Assembly (NCBI GenBank): GCA_003164135.1
Contig: PLSD01000004.1
Span: 1-64,000 of the forward strand
Length of the DNA: 64,000 nt
Reading direction: 5' to 3'
Origin: Acetobacteraceae bacterium
GTDB lineage: Bacteria > Pseudomonadota > Alphaproteobacteria > Acetobacterales > Acetobacteraceae
Under the pieces are notes generated by a model. It worked only from the letters and a program-made list of their open reading frames with translations, did no database searches and was not told where the DNA came from. Position 1 is the first letter of the stretch. Every line of letters starts with the position of its first letter. Position numbers and translations under genes: made by a program. Positions 8,334 to 17,825 of this stretch are shown piece by piece.

Positions 8334-9240
8334 TTATTCCAGCATACGCAGAATGGTCTCGGCGTAGCGCTCCATCATACGCTTCTTGTCATCGATGCTG
8401 GAGCCCCGGCCCAACCCCGCCGTGCGGTTACGGTCGACACCGCCGGCATCGAAAGGAGGCAGGAAGGTGGAGGTCACGCCCATATCGCGCAGGCGTTTGT
8501 AATCATCCACCCCTCGGTTCACGTCGATGGGCAGGATTGGCACGACAATGTCAAAAGGCTCGCTGCCGCGGCCAGCCTCCGTGCGGTAGCGTTTAAGATC
8601 GGCCACAAGCTGCGGTACCTCGTTCATCGAATGGCCAGGCCCCATATAACCGTCGCACAACATGGCCGCCCGCTTGAACGCGGCCTGGCTTTTGCCGCCG
8701 CAATAAAGCGGCACGCGGCGGGTCGGCACGGGACGCATTTCGATCTGGTCGAACTGGAAGAACCTTTCATGGTGCGAGACTACGCCGCCGACCCACAGCT
8801 TGTTCATCACCTCGATCATCTCATCTGTACGGCGGCCACGCGTATGGAAATCCACGCCCATCGCGTTGAACTCCGCCTTCTGCCAGCCCACGCCGAAGCC
8901 GATGGTAACGCGGTTGTTGCTGATGAGCGCCGCGGTGCCCGCCATTTTCGCTACCTCGATGGGGTTTGCGCAGCGGAAGGAGATAGACCGAGGAGGAAAA
9001 ACGCAGCGTCTTCGTTACGGCGGCCATGGCGGCGAAGGAAACCCACACATCCGGATAGTCGTAATCCAGCGCGTGGTTCATCTTGCCGTCCTCGGTATAA
9101 GGATAGTCTGAGCCCGTCTTGTGCGTCAGGAACAGATGCTCGGAATTGATAACGCCGTAAAAGCCGACCTCCTCCGCGAATTTCGCGATCTCGGTTAGCT
9201 GATCGGCTTCCGCCCAGGATATGCTTTGCCAGACACGCAT
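8334..9240 (-). pseudogene. LLM-class flavin-dependent oxidoreductase, frameshifted
   Basis: Luciferase-like monooxygenase family (F420- or FMN-dependent, the group named after Rv2161c-type proteins). The first 95 codons (SISWAEADQLTEIAKFAEE, then VYLLPLRKP) and the rest (MAGTAALISNNRVTIGFGVGWQ onward) lie in different frames. The join is near 8965, where one surplus C in a CCCC run breaks the frame (RKP-IEVAKMAG). With the base removed the protein would be full length, about 300 residues, with the family's GVGWQKAEF motif. This is therefore either a recent mutation or a sequence error. The neighbours suggest oxidation of a small organic compound; the substrate is unknown. Confidence 0.8.
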
Positions 9241-9285
9241 TGCTGCTTCCCCCTTACAATGGCTGCCTTCTGGCAGTCCGGTTAT

Positions 9286-10098
9286 TCAGGCAATGGCTTC
9301 CTCGCCCTCCAGCGTTACCCGGTGCATCAGGCGCCCGGCATCTGCCGGATAGGGCTCGACACGGTGCATTACGCCGCAATTGTCCCAGATGATCATATCG
9401 CCGACTGTCCATTCATGCCGGTAGACGAAGCGTGGCTGGCGCGCCCAGGCTTTCAGCTCGGCCAGAAGGGCGCGCCCTTCGTCAATGTCCATTCCGTCGA
9501 TCCAGTCGGCACTGGAGCCCAGCAGCAGCGACTTGCGGCCGGAGCGGTGAGTCCATACCAGCGGGTGCAGCTTGGCCGGATGACGCTGCCAGTCCGCCTC
9601 CTGTTCGGCCGTCACTTGGTCATAAATATCGCGCTGCGTGCCGGCCATGGTGTGGAAAACCTGCAGCTTCGCGATTTGCGCCTTCTTTTCTGCAGGCAGC
9701 TCCTCGTAGGCGGCATAAGCGTTGGAAAATTCCGTCTGTCCGCCAATGGACGAGAGCACCCGGGCGCTCAGGATCGAGCCGCGGGCCGGAATGTCATCGG
9801 CCCAGCCGTCGATATGCCACAGCACCGTGCCCCTCAGATATTCCGCCGAGGGCGTGATCTTTTTATCAAGCGTGATCTTGTAGATCCCGTTTTCACCCTG
9901 GTTGATCACGTCGCCCAGCGTGCGCGAGAAGGCTAGTTGCTCTTCATCGTTCATGGAAATCTGCGGGAAAACGAGAATGCCGCGTTGCTCCAGCAAGGTG
10001 CGCAGTTCCGCGGCACTTTTGCCGCTGACAAGTGTCTCCTTGTCCGTCGCAACGCTTGTCCCGATGAGAGGTGTCAGATCGGTTGTGGTGAACGTCAT
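9286..10098 (-). CDS. TauD/TfdA-family Fe(II)/2-oxoglutarate dioxygenase
   Basis: A 270-residue non-haem iron dioxygenase that couples 2-oxoglutarate decarboxylation to substrate hydroxylation. The iron ligands are visible as WHIDG (H-x-D) and VMHRVEPY (distal His), with the 2-oxoglutarate-binding Arg in DAGRLMHRVTLEG. The length is normal for the family (TauD about 280). It is intact and lies 2 bases after the alcohol dehydrogenase gene and 45 bases before the LLM gene, all leftward. This suggests one catabolic operon for an unidentified organosulfur, aryloxy or related compound. Substrate cannot be read from sequence. Confidence 0.85.
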   Translation of the reverse strand: MTFTTTDLTPLIGTSVATDKETLVSGKSAAELRTLLEQRGILVFPQISMNDEEQLAFSRTLGDVINQGENGIYKITLDKKITPSAEYLRGTVLWHIDGWADDIPARGSILSARVLSSIGGQTEFSNAYAAYEELPAEKKAQIAKLQVFHTMAGTQRDIYDQVTAEQEADWQRHPAKLHPLVWTHRSGRKSLLLGSSADWIDGMDIDEGRALLAELKAWARQPRFVYRHEWTVGDMIIWDNCGVMHRVEPYPADAGRLMHRVTLEGEEAIA

Positions 10099-10100
10099 GG

Positions 10101-11116
10101 TTAAGCCTCCGTGATGTCGATGCAGATTTTGCCGAAATGCTGTCCCGTCTTCAGATGGCGGAAGGCATCGGCGAGTTTTTCCAGGGGGAAGCGGCTGTCG
10201 ATGACCGGCCTGATGCCATGGGTCTCTATACCGCGCACCATGTCAAGCTGGTCCTGGCGGCTACCCACCGTCACCGCCTGCAGCCGCAGGCGCTTGGCCT
10301 GGACGATGGCGAACGGCATGGTGTCGATCTCGAATCCGCCCACCGCGCCGATAATCGCCACATGGCCGCCGGTGCGCGCCGCAATGAAGGATTGCCGCAG
10401 CGTATGCGGGCCGCCGACTTCGACGATGTGATCGACGCCGAGCCCGTCCGTAAGGGCCAATGCCACCTCACCCCAATTCTCCCTCTCGCGGTAATTGATG
10501 ACCTCATCCGCTCCGAGCGCCTTCAGCCGGCCAGTTTCTCGGCACTCGACGAGGTGGCGATGATTCGTGCTCCGGCCGCCTTGGCGAATTGCAATGCAAA
10601 GAGCGACACGCCGCCCGTACCTTGCACGAGCACTGTCGCGCCTGGCTTTACCTTGCCGTCGCTGATGACGGCGCGCCAGGCGGTAACACCGGCACAGGTA
10701 AGCGTCGCGGTCTCCACGTGGCTCAACCCTTTCGGCGCCTTGGTGAAATGGGTGACAGGCCGCGTCGCATAGGTGCAGGCATAGCCATCCGCCGGGCCGC
10801 CTGGCGTATTGTTGAGCTCGGCGCGCTCGATATGACCGTCGCGCCAGTTGGGATGGAAAGTGCTGACGACGGCGTCGCCGATAGCGAAGCCTTTCACGCC
10901 GGGGCCAACCTCAGCCACTTCTCCCGCCCCGTCGGACAAGGGAATGAGCCCCTCTGGCGCCGGGAAAAATCCGTTCACCACCAGCCCGTCACGGAAGTTC
11001 AGCGACGCGGCATGAATCCGCACCTTGATCTCACCGGGCCCGGGCGCGGGAGCTTCACCCTCCACGAGCGTTAGGGAGTCGAGATTGGCAGGTTTGCCAA
11101 GACGTATGGCCTTCAT
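10101..11116 (-). pseudogene. Zinc-type alcohol dehydrogenase / quinone reductase-like (MDR), frameshifted
   Basis: Medium-chain dehydrogenase. The first part (MKAIRLGKPANLDSLTLVEG, PLSDGAGEVAEVGPGVKGF, VLVQGTGGVSLFALQFAKAAG) has the GroES-like fold and the Rossmann GTGGVS motif. The frame breaks near 10530 after SSSAEKLA and continues in another frame (RLKALGADEVINYRE, then DGLGVDHIVEVGGP) to a normal end. Adding one C to a CC pair would restore an enzyme of about 335 residues. The zinc-ligand Cys/Asp/His set of classical ADH is not evident, so it is closer to the zinc-lacking NADPH:quinone reductase-like branch. Real decay or a sequence error are both possible. Confidence 0.8.
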
Positions 11117-11213
11117 GAAGTTTCCTCATCCACTGCTTTTGCGGACAGAACCGGCTCGTATTTCCAACGCGCCGGCCTCAACCCGCGCGGGAAACTGGAC
11201 GAAAAGCGAGGCG

Positions 11214-12278
11214 TCAGACTTGTTCGTTTTGGACAACCGGCTCATGGCCGGTGAGGTATTGATCCGAGGCTCGGGACCTTATGAGCGAGGGGGCAGCCCC
11301 AAGCCATTTGCGGCAGAAATAGGTCAGGGCGGATTGCTCGGCAAAACCGAGCCGCTCAGAGACGATGGTCAGGTCGAGCTGCGTCAACTCAAGATAATAG
11401 AGCGCGAGATCCCGCCGCACCTCGTTCTTGATCCGCTGAAAGGATGTACCCTCGGCCGTGAGCCGGCGATGCATCGCGCGGGTGTTCAATTGCAGCGCCT
11501 CGGCGGCATATCCATTCCAGCATTGCGCCGTACCCAGGAGATTCATGATCATGCCGCGCACAGTCGCATGCAGGGGCGGGCGGCCAAAATCCTGGGCATT
11601 GATGTAGTCGAGGGCCGCGCTGAAAGCATGCTCATCTGGTCTGATGGTTGGGCAGGACATGTCGCGCTGATGAAAGACGATGGCGTCTTCCTGCTGCCCA
11701 AATTTGGCTTCGCAGCCAAAATGATACCGGTAGACCCGCGACGGCGACATAGGCTGATGACGAAAGCCGATCCGCCTCGCGCGCACACGGCCACCCATGA
11801 TCTTGCGTATGATCAGATAGGCCACGAGCAGAATCTGCTCCATAGCCTGCGCTCTTTGGGGCAGTCCATCGAGCAGGATATCATAGCCGAGCGTTATTGT
11901 CTCGCCGTTTGGCGCGTGTCTAAGCCAGATGGAAAGCGCCGGGCTATGCACATTGCTATGTGCACTGACCTGCTCCAGCACATCGCCCAGGGTCTGGCAG
12001 GATTCGACCAGCTTCAGCAGCGGGCTACGAATGCCCTCGTACTGGGCCTTGGCCAGGCGCATCCCAAGATCAGGACATTGCAGCTGACCCGCGGCGAGTG
12101 CGACCAGCCTCACCATTTGCCGGTACGTTGCCTTATAGGTTCCGCTCTCGAAGCTTGCCGGATCGATATCCACCTGCATAAGGAGCGCACCTGGATCACC
12201 GCCCAGCTCACGAACTAGGACAGAGAAATGGCCTAATATATGGCCATCAACCGTATCAAAGGGCGCCGTGCTCGCCAT
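11214..12278 (-). CDS. AraC-family transcriptional regulator
   Basis: A 354-residue regulator with an N-terminal ligand-binding domain of the AraC 'arabinose_bd' type (residues about 25-210) and a C-terminal pair of helix-turn-helix motifs (LNTRAMHRRLTAEGTSFQRI and TIVSERLGFAEQSALTYFCR). It is first in a row of leftward genes (ADH, TauD, LLM, SDR) and separated from ADH by 97 bases, so it probably controls that set in response to its substrate. The layout resembles regulators of the OruR/ArgR/VirS group. It is intact. Confidence 0.85.
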   Translation of the reverse strand: MASTAPFDTVDGHILGHFSVLVRELGGDPGALLMQVDIDPASFESGTYKATYRQMVRLVALAAGQLQCPDLGMRLAKAQYEGIRSPLLKLVESCQTLGDVLEQVSAHSNVHSPALSIWLRHAPNGETITLGYDILLDGLPQRAQAMEQILLVAYLIIRKIMGGRVRARRIGFRHQPMSPSRVYRYHFGCEAKFGQQEDAIVFHQRDMSCPTIRPDEHAFSAALDYINAQDFGRPPLHATVRGMIMNLLGTAQCWNGYAAEALQLNTRAMHRRLTAEGTSFQRIKNEVRRDLALYYLELTQLDLTIVSERLGFAEQSALTYFCRKWLGAAPSLIRSRASDQYLTGHEPVVQNEQV

Positions 12279-12714
12279 TGCTGTTCAACAAAGCTTTCAT
12301 CAAGGGAATTGTTTGTCACGCCAGCACCGCCGGTGAGCGGGGCTCCCAGGAGTGAGGCCATCTATTCCTCCGCGTGTAATATGCTTCTCCTCGTGTTCGC
12401 GAAGCAAGAGGCAAAATACCATCGATCATCCTGTCCGACGGACCGAGCAGCGTTTGTGCCGGCCTGCGGCTGTCCGTCGGAATCCTGATGCTGTCAACTA
12501 TCGTCGCAGCCTTCCAGGCTGAGCCCGTCGCGGATCGATGAGCGGTTTATTTGCCATACGCCGCGTCAGCCAACACCTAGACGGTGATTTCGCCGGGAAG
12601 CGGCCATATGGTTTTCAAGCAATCTTGCTTCCTGTATGAACTGCATCTGTCGCCAGTCCACTTCGGATGTTTGGCTGACACGCGAGTCGCTTTTTAATAA
12701 AGGATTGCCAAAAC
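12279..12714. other. Intergenic region, possible transposase trace
   Basis: No convincing gene. On the minus strand near 12540-12600 a short stretch reads EITV-stop-VLADAAYGK-stop, which resembles the DDE-domain VLADAAY pattern of IS4/IS5-type transposases, but it is only about 15 codons with stops. The right end must hold the promoter of the 12715 gene; a weak AAAGGA ribosome site lies before its ATG. Confidence 0.3.
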
Positions 12715-13164
12715 ATGGCGAAAGCCGCACCGAAAAAAGCCGCCAAACCTGCAACCAAGGCTGCGAAGCCGGGTCGTCGTCCTGCCGCCGCGAAGACGAC
12801 CAAGGTTGTTAAAGCCGCAGCTCCAGTGAAAAAACCGGCCCCGGTAAAGGCCCCGGTGGTCAGCAAAGATGAGCTTCGCATTCAGTTGGAGAAGGCACAA
12901 AATACGATTGCCACATTGCGCACCAAGGGTCGTGAAGCTGTTCGCGCGGCCAAAGCGTCGACCGCACAGATTGCCGAATTAGAAGCCAAGGTAGCTCAAC
13001 TCGAAAAGAAGTCGGCCGTACAGGAAAAGCCCACGAGCCCAGCTCCCACTGCTAAAAAACCCACGAAGCAGCGCGGCCGCAAGGCTACTGTAAAAGCTGA
13101 CGTCAACGTGCCAGCTGAATCTGCCGATCCTGCCCTCGCAGAGGCTGAGACCACCGAGGATTAG
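12715..13164 (+). CDS. Histone-H1-like Lys/Ala/Pro-rich protein with coiled coil
   Basis: A 149-residue, strongly biased protein. Residues 1-48 are repeats of the (K)AAKPA/KKPAP type, like bacterial H1-like or AlgP-like C-terminal tails. Residues about 50-103 form a heptad coiled coil (LRIQLEKAQNTIATL, IAELEAKVAQLEKK). The end returns to KPTKQRGRK and finishes acidic (ALAEAETTED). Such proteins bind DNA non-specifically and help compact or silence it; this is inference from composition. The start follows a weak AAAGGA site. It stands alone between two unrelated genes. Confidence 0.65.
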   Translation: MAKAAPKKAAKPATKAAKPGRRPAAAKTTKVVKAAAPVKKPAPVKAPVVSKDELRIQLEKAQNTIATLRTKGREAVRAAKASTAQIAELEAKVAQLEKKSAVQEKPTSPAPTAKKPTKQRGRKATVKADVNVPAESADPALAEAETTED

Positions 13165-13460
13165 GCCCAACAAAATATGGTGCGCCGGTGTAGTCGGAAT
13201 TTAGACTGCACCGGGCCATTCTGTTCTCGGCTGGCGCTTCAGGCACCGCGTCACTCGGTAGTATCAAATGGCCGGCGCATCAGTACCTGTGACTATCTGG
13301 ATACTGTACCTGACGATTTTCTTTCCAACGTAACTTCTTTACCAATACCCATTGTGTTGCCGCCACGGTATCGCAATTGAGTGGCGCGGCATCGGTCTCG
13401 AACAGTTTTATTTTTTCGGGCCGACAAGAGCATTGCTGGATAGAGTGATACTCCACATTT

Positions 13461-13724
13461 TCACTGGCTATCGAGCCAATCCTCCCACGCTTCAAGGCCG
13501 CTAACTGCGGAATGCGGGATTAGGTCGCCGTCGTCATTGCGCAATCCCGCGGTGAGCTCGGCGGCGATCACAGGCCAAAAACGGTCAACAAGGGCGGGTA
13601 GCGTAGCAATCGTTGTGTCTGGCAGACCGCTAAGCTCCCGCGCACAGATCGCCCGGGCATAGGATTCGATGTTATCGTGTCGGTTTGGAGTACGTATCGC
13701 CATCACAGAATTCGCCGGGTTCAT
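13461..13724 (-). CDS. Small hypothetical protein
   Basis: An 87-residue acidic product, with no known domain recognised. It contains an amphipathic central part (ATLPALVDRFWPVIAAELTAGL) and ends EAWEDWLDSQ. An inner ATG at codon 8 is an alternative start. The 13165-13460 and 13725-14008 stretches around it show no other supported gene. Confidence 0.45.
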   Translation of the reverse strand: MNPANSVMAIRTPNRHDNIESYARAICARELSGLPDTTIATLPALVDRFWPVIAAELTAGLRNDDGDLIPHSAVSGLEAWEDWLDSQ

Positions 13725-14008
13725 TTCCGTCTCAAGGCTTTATCACAAAACGGCCACTGCCACATCGGAAATTAGGCGTCTGAAGAGACGAATTTCTTTC
13801 TGCTGACAAGGACACCCTGCCGGATGGAGGAACAGCCACGCATTAGCGTCATTCTGGCCGATGACGCGGTTACCATCCCCCGCTTCGATAGCAGGTAAGC
13901 CATGCAATTTGGGTGTCAGGTTGCATTTAATGCTGCGAATTTCGTTAATCCGCCTGGTTTCTGTATTTAATGATGAGAATTATTTTCCGAAAGTTTCTCC
14001 GTTATGCA

Positions 14009-15678
14009 GGCTCTGTCGCACTTTCCGTGCAGGTCATAGCGGTATCATCCTTGCTCGGAGCAGTTCTGTCCCACAGCGTCCATACATTGCGCGCTTCAGT
14101 GTCTTGAGCTTGTTGATATGCGCCTCAACCGGCCCGTTACTCCATGGTTCGGTGATCGCGTTTCGGATTGCATCGATGTCGCGCCTCACGGTTTTCACGA
14201 ACTTTCTGATGTGGGTAAAGCCGGTTTCCTGGGCCTTATTGAGCCAGCGATCGAGCTTTGTTGCGTCTCGACCGCGCAAGATGCCGCGAAACGAGGCGGC
14301 GAGTGCCCGCATCTTGGCGAACGCTTCGGAAGACCGTTTATAGAATTCAACGGTTTGTGCCTGCCGGGCTGTCAGCATACCGTGGGGCTTCATGCACAGC
14401 GCAGCGCCTTGGATTGGCGGAACCGCTGGCCCGGAAGGAAAAACAGGTACGCTCTCCGGGATCATCATGTCTGCAGCAGGCGGCACGTTTCCCGTGTTGC
14501 GCCACATCGAGAGATAGCGCGCCAAGTGCGAGAAACTCCCCGTATAGCCAAGGTCCTTGATCTCTGCGTGCAATCTCCGGCCGTGCGTCCTTCCGGCGTC
14601 CCAGGCCGCCTTCAGCTGTTCGTGAAACAGGGCGGGGTTATTGCGCCTCGGTGCCATCCGCTTCCGTTCGGGCAGCGCCTCAAGGTTCATCCACTGCGAG
14701 ATTGCGCGCATGCCGACCCCTGTGCGGCGCCAGATTTCCGTGGCGTTGGCTCCTTCCGCCTGCAGTCGCTTCACTAAGGAGAATTTGGCGGCCCGGAGCG
14801 CGCCGCGAACCACTTGCGCGGGTCCATTATCTCCTTCTTCTGTCGTGATCTCCTGGCCCTGGTTCCATAGGTGGTTGAGCTGATTTTCAACCGCCTGCCG
14901 GAGATTCTGCAAAATATGGAACCGATCCGCGCACTGTTTCGCTTGAGGCGCGCCTTCGCGGGCGCCCTTCGCATACAAGCCACACCGGTCGCGGCTGACG
15001 ACCTCGACCTCTGGATGGTTCCGGAACCAGTTGGCAGTGCCGTCGGCTGTGCGATCTTGCATGACGTCCAACACCTCATGCCGCTCGAGATCGATGATAA
15101 TCGTGCCATAGCTGCCATATCCCTTGCGCCAGGCCCAATCATCGATCCCCACCACACGGGCTTTCCGGTCACTCTCAGGCCTGGCCGCGCGCTACTTCAG
15201 GTGCCGTAGAATGGTATCGGTACTTCCCGGAAGCCCTAACCGTTGCAATAGCCTCTGAGCAGGTCTTCCGCCCGCCGTGTGGCCGGTCATCACGACGAGA
15301 TCCCGGACGCGACGCGTCGTTCGGGCGAAGCGATCGAACCCGGGCCCGGCCGGCTCGACAAAAGTGACGCGTGAACATGTCTGTTGTCGGCACCTGAGCC
15401 TGGCCAGGCTTACCTCCAATGTTACAGGAAACCCCTGAACGGGAAGGTCCCTCAGAAACCGGACATGCCCACTGTGACGGGAAGCCGAAGGGCAACCGCA
15501 ATCCGGGCAACGGCCTTGACCAACCCCTGCGACCTTCACCAGCCAAGATCCCCCACGAAATTCCGCACCGGTGACCCTCAGCCCCGGTCCAGGCGACAAA
15601 TCGATTTTTGCTTTCATCCACAGTGCGTATTGAGTTCTACCCGGCCTGCCAACCCTGCACGGAAAGTGCGACAGAGCC
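14009..15678. mobile_element. ISL3-family insertion sequence with 25-bp inverted repeats
   Basis: The two ends are perfect 25-base inverted repeats (14009-14033 beginning GGCTCTGTCGCACTTTCC, and its complement at 15654-15678). They enclose 1670 bases with one transposase read leftward; its stop lies immediately inside the left repeat. ISL3 elements normally make 8-base target duplications, but the flanks here (GTTATGCA and GTCTATAG) differ, so either one flank has been rearranged or the copy is old. The transposase has an in-frame amber, so this copy is probably immobile on its own. Confidence 0.88.
14034..15617 (-). pseudogene. ISL3-family transposase interrupted by an amber codon
   Basis: The N-terminal 141 codons carry the ISL3 zinc-binding part (RCPDCGCP and LRCRQQTCSRVTF) and a helix-turn-helix, ending ILRHLK. 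A TAG at 15192-15194 follows, and the same frame continues as RAARPESDRKARVVGIDDWAWRKG with the DDE catalytic domain (VGIDDWAW, ADRFHILQNL, NGPVEAHINKLKTLKR) to 14034. Frame and length are otherwise normal, so one nonsense change is the only visible lesion. Without readthrough the product is a DNA-binding fragment, and any internal start would yield a catalytic fragment. Confidence 0.85.
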
Positions 15679-15947
15679 GTCTATAGTAATTTTTGAGAAT
15701 GATCGTGTTACTCATTTCTTATTATCATTTGTTTTGTCATCAAAGTTTAATAAATCACCCGTGGCTTTTTCGGCTGTGTTTGGAGAGATCCATCTCTTTC
15801 CCTATTTATACTTGGCATTCGAGCAAATTCATCATTATTATTCTGTCGCCGATGCAGCGGTGAGCCTTCGTCTCATGCGAGACGACGCGGGAGCGTTATG
15901 CCGTTAGGCTGACTCTTGCCACTCAGGCTCGTGAAAAACTGTAAGCA

Positions 15948-15961
15948 TTGATCTGAATCAA
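15948..15961. promoter_or_regulatory. Perfect FNR/FixK box upstream of glgA (distal)
   Basis: TTGATCTGAATCAA, an exact TTGAT-N4-ATCAA palindrome, in the gene-free stretch 15679-16306. A weak -10-like TTAATA lies about 34 bases to the right. It is 345 bases before the glgA ATG, and a second site sits closer to the gene. Confidence 0.7.
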
Positions 15962-16191
15962 TGTAATCCACGCAGGGAGCCGGACACTTAATATGCGGTT
16001 GCCTGTTCACGCATAACTCTTTTGGAGGGGCGAGTTGAACCTGTAATTTTTTGGTTTGGCTCAATGGAAATGCGGCCCTAATATAGGGTGGAGCAGGTGA
16101 TTATGCAGACCACAAGGCTCGTGAAGATCAAGCGAGAATGCGAGCGGCATCCCACAAGAGGCAGGGGATGTAATCATAAGTGGTTATACGG

Positions 16192-16205
16192 TTGATTTAA
16201 ATCAG
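16192..16205. promoter_or_regulatory. Near-perfect FNR/FixK box upstream of glgA (proximal)
   Basis: TTGATTTAAATCAG matches the FNR/FixK palindrome at 9 of 10 fixed positions. It lies 101 bases before the glgA start. A TACCAT -10-like hexamer at 16232-16237 sits roughly where a class II FNR promoter (site near -41) would place it. The rest of 15679-16306 shows no supported gene. Confidence 0.65.
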
Positions 16206-16306
16206 TGTGCCCTGCAGCAGCCTCGCTTACTTACCATATTGATCGTGCGTATCGTCCCCGGGTCTATGGCGCTGTACGGCTTAATATAAAGATAGGAGAG
16301 CTGTCC

Positions 16307-17815
16307 ATGCGCGTGCTTTTCGTGTCATCCGAGGTTTTTCCTCTTATTAAGACCGGTGGGCTCGCGGATGTAAGCGCGGCGCTACCTGAAGCGTTAGCGG
16401 AACTGGGCCTTGAGGTGCAGTTGCTCCTCCCTGGCTATCCCAAGGCCCTGGAAATGGTCGCCAACAAGGCTGTTGAGGTTGAGTTTGCGGATTTCATGGG
16501 GGCTGGTCCGATGCGGGTGATATCGGGGCGCATACCGGACATTGGCCGGCCGATCTGGCTTGTTGACTGTCCCTCTCTGTATCAACGGTCTGGCGGCCCA
16601 TACCAAGATGAAAATGGGCATGACTGGCCCGACAATGCGCTACGCTTCGCGGTGTTCAATCATGTCGCGGCGCAGCTTTCCTGCGGGGTGATGCTGCCCG
16701 GTTGGCGGGCGGATATTGTACACGCCAATGATTGGCATACCGGTCTGGTGCCGATGATTTTGGCGGAAACCCCTGGTCACAGGCCCGGGACATTGCTGAC
16801 GATCCACAACCTCGCCTTTCAGGGCGTGTTTCCTACGGACATTTATCCCCGGTTGGGACTTCCTGGCGGGGATATTGTTCCGGAGGGGATCGAGTTTTAT
16901 GGAAAAATTTCATTCCTTAAAGCTGGGATCAGTTATTGCGATCGTCTGACAACCGTGAGCCCGACCTATGCGCGGGAGATCCTCACCTCTGAATATGGCT
17001 GTGGGCTTGAAGGGCTGTTGCAACATCGCGCGAAAGACACTTTTGGCATTCTCAACGGCGCCGATTATCATATTTGGGACCCGGTGGCTGACGTCCATAT
17101 TCCCGCCACTTATAATTTGCAGAACATCACCGGCAAGCGTATGTGCAAATGGGAATTGCAGGCGGAGCTTGGTCTTGAGGCAGAGCCGGAGGCCCCGCTT
17201 GTGGTTTTTGTAAGCAGGATCACGGAACAGAAGATGGCGGATGTGGTTGCCGCTGTTTTACCCGGTATTATCGAGCGCGGCGCCCAATTCGCGCTGGTCG
17301 GGGACGGAGATCGTGGTATCGAAGAACTATTTGTGGCATTGGCGCGCACGTATCCCGGCCGGGTCGCAATCCGGATCGGGTATGAAGAGCCGCTGGCGCA
17401 CCGCCTTATGGCAGGCGGCGATATCCTGCTCCATCCGTCACGCTTCGAGCCCTGCGGGCTGACGCAGCTTTATGCGATGCGTTACGGCACCTTGCCTATC
17501 GTGAGAAATACCGGCGGCCTCATCGACACTGTGGTGAACGCGTCCGACAGCGCGATCAGGCAGGGCACGGCAACCGGATTTGCGTTCGAGCAGGCAAATT
17601 CGGAGGAATTGCTTGCATGCATTGAACGGGCGCTGGACCTCTACCGGCAGCCTTTGCCCTGGCGTAAGGTACAGCGGCAGGCGATGGCGCAGAATTTCTG
17701 CTGGGCGGAATCCGCGCTCCAGTATCTTGCTCTTTACCGCAGCTTGGCGCCCGATGCCGTTCCGCTGCCGGTGGCTGCAACGGACGATCCTGTTCACGAA
17801 AAAGCTGCCGGATAG
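16307..17815 (+). CDS. glgA: Glycogen synthase (ADP-glucose)
   Basis: GT5 glycosyltransferase that extends alpha-1,4-glucan from ADP-glucose in the cytoplasm. The start at 16307 follows an ATAGGAGAGC ribosome site and gives the family's classic N-terminus MRVLFVSSEVFPLIKTGGLA with the KTGGLADV nucleotide-sugar site; it is 502 residues. The catalytic C-terminal motif is present as HPSRFEPCGLTQLYAMRYGT, followed by a TGGLIDTV segment. It is intact. Two FNR/FixK boxes precede it, suggesting glycogen storage is raised at low oxygen. The stop was once only about 45 bases from the glucan phosphorylase start; an IS66-derived element now separates them. Confidence 0.93.
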   Translation: MRVLFVSSEVFPLIKTGGLADVSAALPEALAELGLEVQLLLPGYPKALEMVANKAVEVEFADFMGAGPMRVISGRIPDIGRPIWLVDCPSLYQRSGGPYQDENGHDWPDNALRFAVFNHVAAQLSCGVMLPGWRADIVHANDWHTGLVPMILAETPGHRPGTLLTIHNLAFQGVFPTDIYPRLGLPGGDIVPEGIEFYGKISFLKAGISYCDRLTTVSPTYAREILTSEYGCGLEGLLQHRAKDTFGILNGADYHIWDPVADVHIPATYNLQNITGKRMCKWELQAELGLEAEPEAPLVVFVSRITEQKMADVVAAVLPGIIERGAQFALVGDGDRGIEELFVALARTYPGRVAIRIGYEEPLAHRLMAGGDILLHPSRFEPCGLTQLYAMRYGTLPIVRNTGGLIDTVVNASDSAIRQGTATGFAFEQANSEELLACIERALDLYRQPLPWRKVQRQAMAQNFCWAESALQYLALYRSLAPDAVPLPVAATDDPVHEKAAG

Positions 17816-17825
17816 CGCGCGAATA

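Noticed and set aside
12240-12488. Rightward 82-codon frame beside the AraC gene
   Set aside because: Overlaps the AraC start, low-complexity composition and no ribosome site.
15608-15907. Rightward 99-codon frame spanning the ISL3 right end
   Set aside because: Begins inside the transposase on the other strand, crosses the inverted repeat and matches nothing.
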